From contig QZLH01000170.1 of NCBI GenBank assembly GCA_003833135.1, forward strand, positions 95,544-121,816: a stretch of 26,273 nucleotides of DNA, read 5' to 3'. The notes under the pieces are model-generated. The model saw only the letters and a program-made list of their open reading frames with translations, was not told the origin of the DNA and searched no databases. The DNA comes from Oehlia diaphana (taxonomy: Eukaryota; Glomeromycota; Glomeromycetes; Glomerales; Glomeraceae). This document shows positions 18,780 to 26,273 of this stretch, in pieces; the stretch's first letter is position 1, and each line of letters opens with the position of its first letter. A program made the position numbers and the translations under genes.

Positions 18780-19375
18780 CTCTCAAGTATATCGTGCAAA
18801 ATAGAAATATACAGTACAGAGTAATAAATAAATTTATTGTCTATTTATTACTTCTTACGTATATGAACTAGTATAGTAGACACAATGTTTTGCATTGTAA
18901 ATTCAGTAAATTCAGAGGAAAAAAATCATTATAGAGAAAATTGTTGGAAAAAATATTAATTCATATTTTTAATAATATACTGTAGAATCAATTCAAATTT
19001 ATATTCATGATTTAACTTAAAGCTCAAGAAATGTAGTTTTTATGATATATTATAAAATTTTATGGTATAACAGTTTCTGAAAAGGTCATATTTAATATTA
19101 ACAAATGTAACTTTTTTATTTATTAATTAGAAAATATAAATAAAAAGAAAAACCATTTAAGTATGCTGTTAATAATCTTACCTGAAGGAATAAACTCAGC
19201 TTCGCGTATTAATTGGTTTCTGTTTCATGCTTATATGATAAGGGAATTATTCATCATGATTTTATCAAATTTATTCTGAAATAATTTGCACATTTTGTTC
19301 ATATGATGTTGTTTATTTGAATATATTCTTTAATTCTTTAATAGAACTTCGGTAATGTAATCCCTCATGCGCAAT
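18780..19375 (+). pseudogene. Kinase F relic, closest to kinase C
   Basis: AAGTATATCGTGCAAAATAG matches the KVYRAN codons of kinase A. AGAGAAAATTGTT (about 18931) matches kinase C's EEIVRE region. Bases 19014-19075 match the FHDN...FYGI exon. Bases about 19165-19264 match C's exon from NNLT to IHHDL (AATCTTACCTG, CATGCTTATATGATAAGG, ATTCATCATGATTT). The following intron also aligns with C's intron (TTTGTTCATAT...TTGTTTAT...CTTTAATAG), and the next exon starts AACTTCGGTA where C has AACTCTAAATA. Conserved introns mean F and C arose by tandem DNA duplication, not retroposition. Nothing of the 3' exons remains. Confidence 0.7.
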
Positions 19376-20226
19376 GTAATTTGTATTTTAAACAATAATA
19401 ATAAAATAAAATTTTCTCTAGCATTAGAGACATTAAATATTCTATAGGATTTTTTTAGAGAAGTTAAAAAAATGAAAATTACATTATTCATTTTAATTTT
19501 ATACATTGGGAATGGTTTTATATGCTATCATTATTTTAATAATTCATATAAAATAATTGGAAAATATAAAAGATTTATTTAAATTACAAACTAAGAATTT
19601 TGTTCTAGCCTTAGCGTTAGTATTTAAATAATTTTAAAGAAAGAGAATATATACTGTATATTTAATATTTGGATAAAATATAGAAAAAGGAATTATTTAA
19701 ATTACAAACAACAAATCCTATAAAATATTTTACTACTACAGCCTTAGTATTTAAATAAATCTAAAAAGAATAAAAACAAAGAACAATTTCTTTTGAGTAC
19801 ATGATATCAAATATCACTAAAAAAGTCATGAATTACTTTTAAAAACACAATCAATTTGCTAATTTCAGTAAAAATTATATTGTATCTTGATGAAAGTAAA
19901 GAAAACGCACTTCTTAATATACAGTAATTCAATTGTAATAATTATTATTATGATTCCTATGCTATGAATCATATTTTTTTTTTAAAAAAAAGATGTATCC
20001 ATTTATATTTAAAAAATCTCACAATAGGTACCCTGGCTTTTCAACAGATTATTAATCATGTGACCTTTGCCTCGAATAATAAGTCATCGGATTTTGAATT
20101 CCATAATCTTTTTTTAATAATTTTTTAAAACATTTCCTAATTTGTTTGATCTAAAAAAAATCACATATAGAAGTTTAATGGCCTAACATTAAGATTATAA
20201 ATATTAATTAATATATAGGACTTAAA
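19376..20226. other. Intergenic stretch with a degenerate direct repeat
   Basis: There is no gene. Two diverged copies of a module of about 80-95 bases lie at about 19566-19645 and 19683-19776; both contain TTATTTAAATTACAAAC and CCTTAG(CG)TTAGTATTTAAATAA or a close variant. The remainder is AT-rich and is the 3' flank of the HD gene on the other strand. Confidence 0.5.
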
Positions 20227-22123
20227 TTACTTTTTTACGGTAAGTTCTTCAAATTGTTTTGGAGTAAGATAGCTCACTTGTGATTCTTTCAATTTAAAAA
20301 CTATAAAATCATAAAGAATAAATTAATAAATGTTGAAAGTTAACGTGTCAACAAATAAATAAACTAATTCAATATAGTGTATACCATCATTCAGATTTTT
20401 TTTGTCATAAAATTCAACCTTATCGATCGGATTCTCATCCTTATTTCCATAATTCAATTTAAATATATCTACAATTACATCATCTTTTTCTAGTTTATCA
20501 TCTTCTAACTTATGCTTTATGATTTTTTCTTTGGTTACTTCATTCTCCTGTTAAATAAGTAAATAAATATAATTTTGAATTTATAATTTATGATGCTAAC
20601 ATACAATGATTTTTACCACCTCGAATGTTTTTTTAAGTTTTTTAGGAACTAAGTACCCATCAACGAATTTATAGAGTTTTCTTCTGCGAATACGTTTGAT
20701 GATCTTTTTTGACTTTTTCAAATCCTAAAACAGATGAAAATAATCAATTAGCTATTTTACATTATAATACAAGAATACTGTATAATGTAGCAGCTTATCG
20801 GATCATTTTCACATACAATTCTATTTAAGATTGTATCATCCATTTTTAAATAATCTTTTGCATTTTTAATACTATGAGATATTTTAAAAACTTTATCCGC
20901 CACTTTTAAAGCATCAATTATCATAAAATCTATTGCTCTGCCTAATTTAATGATTACGTGATAAAAAATTACATAAAATTTTGAAAAACTGAAGACAATT
21001 AGGGTTATAAATTAATTATAATTACCAACAAAGTGTTTATAAGCTTTTTTGTGTAAAGAATACCGTGTGTGAAAGAGTTCGTAAATGTTGTAACTTTCTT
21101 TAAAATCATATACGATTTGATTTTTAGAAACACGAGAGTAATTCATAAGTCTTGAAAAATCGAATTCTGATTTCATCCCAAGATAGTAGCAATCACGTGC
21201 CAAATAATCAAATTTGTCAACATCGATTGAATTACGTTGATTAGATACTATGTTGAATAGATATGGATGTCTTGAATATTGATATATTTGTTTGTTTAAT
21301 ATTTTTGATCAAGTAGCAATGAATATTATGTCACAAATTCATAAATTTACCTATCCCCAGTGTTATTCCCAGTGATTAAGTCTCTAATAAATTGTTCATC
21401 TTCATCACTCAAATCACAAGCTATTCCTTTATATTTATTTAAAATATCATTAAACATCATTATAGAAGCCTCTTCATGTTTCCACTTAAAATTATCAGTC
21501 CTTTTTCACAAAAAGGAGTGAATATTTAATTAAATATTATGTTATTTATTTTGTTACAGAACAAACCTTGTTTTATTAATAAATTCTTCAAAGAGATGAC
21601 TAAATGGCCCATGTCCTATAAAAATCGTAGTAATTTATGATTAGTTCAAGAATAAAAGTTGAATTAACATACCCAGGTCATGACATAATGCAGCCAATGT
21701 CACACATTTTAAATCTTTCCCGCTACATCCCATTCTTTTCGCCAATGAATGAGCGAGATGTGCAACACCTGAAACATGATAATATAGTTGGAGGGTTATT
21801 TTGTTAACGGAAGTTTCTTAAGTTTCTAATTAATTTCATGCTTTCCAGCAACGAATTATGAATTTAATATAGCATGAATTTATTACCTAAAGAATGTTCA
21901 AATCTATTGTGGCTGGCACCAGGATACACATAATAAGAAGTTCCTAGTTGTTTAATACTACGTAATCTTTGAAAATGTTCAGTATCGATAAATTTAACTA
22001 CCCAGTCATCGAATTCCATTAACCCCTGTTTATTATCATTTTAGTATATCGCGCTCAAAAAAAAAAAATAAATAAATAAATAAATCAAGTTACATGAATA
22101 GGGTCTTGTATTCTTTTGGTCAT
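20227..22123 (-). CDS. SAMHD1-like HD-domain deoxynucleoside triphosphate triphosphohydrolase
   Basis: Ten exons join in one frame (about 391 residues): 22094-22123, 21887-22025, 21673-21768, 21567-21615, 21351-21500, 21026-21270, 20817-20941, about 20620-20724, 20385-20547 and 20227-20300. SAMHD1-type enzymes hydrolyse dNTPs to deoxynucleosides and triphosphate and control dNTP pools. The metal-binding HD set is complete: His54 in NRFEHS, His86-Asp87 in CHDLGHGPFSH, and Asp173 in [11 protein letters not shown], with the adjacent substrate residues Lys174 and Tyr177. His113 in KWKHEE matches the catalytic histidine of human SAMHD1. [15 protein letters not shown] and [10 protein letters not shown] match the C-terminal lobe. 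There is no N-terminal SAM domain: the protein starts a few residues before the DPIH motif. No stops or frameshifts are seen. The weakest point is exon 7's 3' end: the only in-frame GT donor (20816) removes an ENDP motif that SAMHD1 proteins keep as TDP. The exon 8 donor is uncertain by three bases. Confidence 0.9.
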
Positions 22124-22741
22124 AATACCAAATTCCAAAGAAGGGAAAAATATAAAAAATATAAAACTGAGACAAAAAAAGAAAAAAGGATAAAAAAAAA
22201 ACCATAAAATTCAAATAGGAAGCATTCCTATATATAATAAGGAGAAACTAACTATAATTAGGCGCTCACATTGTTACACCCTATTGTTACAAAGCCACAG
22301 TGACTTGTTGATCATTTCGGAGTATATAGAAGTGTAGTTTTTTATATTATAAAAATTAAAAATTCTCATATTAAATAAAAAAATCTATCCTATTGTTCTA
22401 TTTTTAATTAATATAACATATAATATGAGAATTTTTATCTGCAAAATTTAATAACTAATCTTACCTAAGATACTGTATTATTTATTTAAATAAGAAAATG
22501 GTATAATTATAATTGTTCGAATCTTTTTTTCGTCGGAGTCATACTAAAATGATCAGCATGCAGTTACGAAATATTTTTTCAACAATTAAAAAGAGTGTAA
22601 TAAACCAGATTCTTTATTTATTAATTATGCCGAAAAATTAGTAATAAATAATTATCTAAATTTTTAAACAAAACGTATAATTGCTTGAGATCTTTTTTTT
22701 TTTCATACTAAAATGATTAACATATAAGAATTTTTCTAATT
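22124..22741. other. Upstream region of the HD gene
   Basis: Poly-A/T tracts and AT-rich DNA directly before the HD gene start (its minus-strand promoter should lie in 22124-22400). A less AT-rich patch at 22259-22320 (GGCGCTCACATTGTTACACC) stands out but I cannot assign it. No gene seen. Confidence 0.4.
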
Positions 22742-22858
22742 ATCACCGGGGGTGATGATCACCGGTGACTGAAATTATGACGATCGACCAGTATTAATAA
22801 AATATAGTGCCGGTAAAAATTGATAATTCCGGCCAACGGTGATGATCACCCCGGTGAT
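22742..22858. repeat. 117-bp inverted-repeat element (MITE-like)
   Basis: The left arm begins ATCACCGGGGGTGATGATC and the right arm ends GATGATCACCCCGGTGAT. The arms pair imperfectly for about 40 bases each, including GAAATTATGA/TGATAATTCC. GATCATC and CCGG modules resemble those at about 4340-4400. No target duplication is certain. Confidence 0.65.
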
Positions 22859-23950
22859 TTGAAAGAATATGAAAGAACTTTTTTTTTTTTTTTGAAATAA
22901 TCTAAAATTACAAATAACACAATAGAACAGATTCTTTTTATTAATAAATATGACATTTTTTTTAATAATGTATAATTATCTATCAAATGGTCAATAGCAT
23001 AGTTACTTGAGAACCAAGTTCCATCAGGAATCTAAAATTGATCATAATTAAGAAATTAATTACTATTATTTACACAAGTTAAACTAATTGAATTAAGTAA
23101 AGTAATATTTTGATTTACCAAACTAAAAAAAGGAATCAACTTTATTTTTTAAAAAAATTAGTAATCTGGAGAATAGCCATTATTATGCAAAAGTGATTTA
23201 ACATAAAACATTACTTTTTGATTATTTACGTAATTAACATTAGCATAATAAATTTAGGTAGTAAAATTTATGAAAAAAAATTTATTTAATTTTATTATTC
23301 CAATTTAACTAAACAAAAAAAAGATATGAATTATCAGAATTAGTAATCCATGATTGATATATAATTATGTGACTTACAATGATCAAAATTTTCATTTTTT
23401 TCATTATTAAAAAAATTTTTTGCAAACATGAAAGATAAAAATTTTTTTAAATTCTTTTATTATATAGAAAGTATGTAATTTTTTTCTTATAGTCTTACAT
23501 GATGATCAAGATTTATTTTGGTTAAACATTAAAAAATATGTTTGCTGTTTAAAAAGAAAAGCATTGATTATAAAATTTCTTGCCTAATTTTAATCATAAA
23601 TATTAAAATAAGACTGATGATTGGTCATATAAAATTAGTCTTTTTTGGGACTCTTTAATTTTGACTGCACTTGATTATGATTCTATAAAACTGATGAAAC
23701 AAATTATAATAGAATATCAGTGAAATACAATAGATTATATCATCATTTGGATTTTAGTTTTATAAATTTATATTTGACATTCCTAATACAATGCATAGTT
23801 ATTCATTGTATTATTTAAAACAATAATGTTCAGTTAATATTCTAATTCAAGTTATTGCCTCACATATAACAGTTTTAGAATGCCCTGTAAGGGACTGAGG
23901 CGACTTGTTTGGTAGATGAATAATAATAATATTCAATGATTACTTGAGAA
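22859..23950. other. Gene-free AT-rich stretch
   Basis: More than 80 percent A+T by eye, with many A and T runs. No frame, RNA gene or structured repeat was recognised. Confidence 0.5.
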
Positions 23951-24215
23951 TAAAATCACGCTGTCAACGTTTAGAATTTACATAAACTACATTTGAATCG
24001 AATGATGGTTGGAAGTACAAATATTGTGTTACATACGTTTTGATTGTGGTAATAAAAAAAAATATGGAGGGAAGTTCAAGTTAGGTAAATTAATATTTTA
24101 AGCAATATTAAATTTAATTAATAGCAAATCGTAAAAACTTATTTTATATAATATAGAGTGGAAATTCTTTTATTAATATTTCTACTGGTAACTTAAAAAA
24201 ATTTAGAATAAAGTT
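23951..24215 (+). pseudogene. Dead duplicate of the 5' end of the downstream gene
   Basis: This segment repeats the promoter, exon 1, intron and start of exon 2 of the gene at 24592. Matching landmarks are AATCACGCTG.../AATCACACTG..., CTTAGAATTTAC/GTTTAGAATTTAC, GTTACATACGTTTTGATT/GTTACATGCATTTTGATT, ATATGGAGGGAAGTTCAAG/ATATGGAAGGAAGTTCAAG, and AGAGTGGAAATTCTT. In the duplicate the seventh codon is TAG (24082-24084) where the intact gene has CAG, and exon 2 similarity fades after about 24215. The intron is conserved in position and sequence, so this is a local DNA duplication. Confidence 0.75.
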
Positions 24216-24591
24216 TACAATATCCTATTTATCATAAATCGAAAAGTTAATATAAATTATAGGAATAGACTAGAATTTACATTTTTTGGTATTTACAAAT
24301 TGTATTTCTGCGGGAAAAAAAATTTTTTTTTTCTCTAGCAAATAAGTACTTTAAAAAAAATTGAAAAGGAGAAGAGAAGAAAAAGAATAGCCAATGAAAT
24401 CACACTGATCAGCGCTTAGAATTTACGCCAAAATTTTTACAAATATTTGTGACATGTTACATTAAATAAATACTGAAGTAGTAACACACTCTTGCATGAG
24501 TACAAATTCACGTTATTATGTTACATGCATTTTGATTATAATTTTACTAATTCTGTCCGTATAATTCTCACTTCTTTTTGTAATAAATAAT

Positions 24592-26273
24592 ATGGAAGGA
24601 AGTTCAAGTCAGGTAAATTATTATTTTAAACAATATTAAAATTTCGTTAATTGCATATCATTAAAACTAACTTTATATAATAATAGAGTGGAAATTCTTC
24701 TACTAATACTGCTTCTGGCAGCTTAGAAAATAATGACCCTGTTTCATATAAACCGATTCCGCATGAAAATATACTCAATAATCATATCCTTCTCAAATTA
24801 GAAGAGGATGGATTCACTACATCAGATGATAAAGTAGAAGAACTTTTAAAAAATCTAACTAAACCAAGTTATTTATATGCACTTAAATTACTTTTTGAAA
24901 ATTTGCAAAATGAGTTTTCATCTCAAGTTTTAGAAAATTCATTAGAAGCTCTAATTGATCCCACCTCTTTTAATTATTATTCAAAAGAAAGCATGGCTAG
25001 ACTAGAGTTACATTTAAGGACTTGGGTGACAGTCTTAGAACGAATTTGTTTTTCACAAATAGTACTTAGTAAAGAACTTCGAGATAAAGTTTATAATTCT
25101 TTAGCAAAATTTGCAGAAATTCATCATAAAACAACTCAGGTTATCGAAATAGGACTTGATAATAATTTTAGACCAAATTTCAATCAATTTAATCAACAAA
25201 ACAATAATCAAGATGAACAAATTATTAAAAAACGTAATTATAATATTGATTTTTTATTAATCCATTTGCGAGATACTCTTCATAGTCTACGTGATGATGA
25301 AACTTGGTTTCAAGAAACTATACGAAGAACTAAAGATTTTCTTAAAGCTGCATTAAATATTACACCAGGAATTTTATCAATGACGGGAGTTTCTCTTCCA
25401 AATGATAATTATTCAATCTTATCGTTGCTTACTCAAGTACGTCAGAGTTTAAGTTTTAAAAATACAGTAGCATCTTATTATGTAGATTGGAGAATTATGT
25501 TAATAATTCAACATAATCTTTTCATTTGGTCTGAAAGTGAAAAGATTATAAGTAAAAAATTTGGAGAATTAGTATTAATGGGATATATTTGGAGCTTTTT
25601 GGAAAGAGAATGGGTTAATGCTGTAGACAAATCTATTTTAGATTCTCAAACAAAATTTGATGAAGTATCAAATAAAGTCGCTAAAGCATTGAAAAATACT
25701 GAAGGCATTTTAAATGAACTTGCTGGAAATGAACCTATAGCACTACCACATATTTTGTGGTTTGGAATATTAGATCTTGCACAAAATCTTATCCAAAGAT
25801 CATCTCGAATAGCAACATATGGTCTTTGTTATTATTTAGCAATTGAATCACTTAATAAAGCACCAAGCAGTTTTATTCAGTTTAAATCTATTGAATTATT
25901 ATTACATTTATATAATATAGATAATAAAATGTTTTCAATGATTAAAATTGATTTTGATCAATACACGCAAAAATTAAATGAAAATAATTTGGAAGATTCT
26001 TTAGAAAAATTTCGAAATTTATTGACTTTTGTTAAAGAGAAATACCTTGAAGATATAAAAATTCTAAGTAATAATACTGGAAAAGGAAAAGAGGGAAAAC
26101 GAAAAAACTCAAATCAAAATTCATATTTAAAGAAAGAACAAATATCAATTTTTAATATTTTAGATGTTATAGCAGATGAAATTACTTGTCCAATTAGTAG
26201 TGAACCAAAAGATCAATTATGTATTTTAAAATGCCAACATATGTTAGCATTAAGCAATTTAAAAAAATTAAAG
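24592..26273 (+). CDS. Long protein with a C-terminal RING/U-box-like motif, runs off the window
   Basis: Exon 1 is 24592-24612 (ATG GAA GGA..., seven codons). The intron is 24613-24686 (GTAAAT...AATAG). Exon 2 is open from 24687 to the window end without a stop (529 codons), which is far from chance in such AT-rich DNA. The protein is mostly helical in look, with a Gln/Asn-rich insert (FNQFNQQNNNQDEQ, about residue 175) and a lysine-rich linker (GKGKEGKRKNSNQN, about residue 480). At the end comes DEITCPISSEPKDQLC followed by LKCQHMLALSNLKK. The CPI...CQH spacing is that of the first half of a RING or U-box fold, so a ubiquitin-ligase role is possible. The rest of the motif lies beyond the window, so zinc binding cannot be judged. 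The start is supported by its duplicated copy upstream. I do not recognise the helical part. Confidence 0.85.

Noticed and set aside
19472..19582. 36-codon frame with a hydrophobic start (MKITLFILILYIGNG)
   Set aside because: Too short, overlaps a degenerate repeat, and such stretches are expected by chance in this composition.
1..26273. tRNA, rRNA and bacterial-type operon or defence systems
   Set aside because: No cloverleaf, rRNA segment, Shine-Dalgarno-linked gene string or phage/plasmid genes were seen; gene structure is eukaryotic throughout.

Overview
The window is AT-rich eukaryotic DNA. It has short (about 60-110 bp) GT-AG introns, a tandem cluster of serine/threonine or tyrosine-like kinase genes (one fused to Sel1 repeats), an HD-domain dNTPase of the SAMHD1 type, and a long protein with a cysteine motif like RING/U-box. 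This combination, together with the heavy load of transposons and relics, points to an arbuscular mycorrhizal fungus of the Rhizophagus (Glomeromycotina) type. The organism call is inference from family content and composition. Three unresolved bases or gaps (N at 9287, NN at 12648-12649) show the sequence is a scaffold.

Layout. 1-1482: mostly non-coding, with two short open stretches (728-993) and a palindromic repeat (about 1145-1213). 1483-3920 (+): kinase A, six exons, with seven Sel1-like repeats after the kinase domain; broken by one in-frame stop and one frameshift. 3921-5688: no gene recognised. 5689-14844 (+): kinase B. Its exons flank a 7.75-kb transposon block (6358-14112) sitting in the intron between the HxDL and DFG exons, and a 65-nt net deletion destroys its glycine-loop region. 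14850-16076 (+): kinase C, with four in-frame stops and a frame break. 17304-17530, 17915-18070 and 18780-19375: three more degraded pieces of the same kinase family. Two non-autonomous elements with perfect 8-bp target duplications (16770-17231 and 18184-18552, hAT-like) lie among them. 20227-22123 (-): an apparently intact ten-exon SAMHD1-like HD gene. 22742-22858: a small inverted-repeat element. 23951-24215: a dead duplicate of the promoter and first exons of the next gene. 24592-26273 (+): start of a long, intact gene that runs off the window.

The transposon block holds two related copies of one DNA element coding on the minus strand. Copy 1 (6358-9286) is truncated at the N. Copy 2 (9371-14112) is full length, with 34-bp terminal inverted repeats and a 62-bp minisatellite at its upstream end. 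The transposase has a three-exon structure, a DDE-like catalytic core and a C-terminal acidic and zinc-ribbon region. Both copies are dead. The outermost ends of the block are flanked by the same trinucleotide, TTA.

Taken together, the left two thirds look like a birth-and-death cluster of lineage-expanded kinases worn down by transposons and by point decay in which C:G to T:A changes stand out. The two genes at the right end look functional. I see no operon-like or defence-island arrangement. The most novel objects are the transposon family, which I could not place in a superfamily, and the fossil kinase array.
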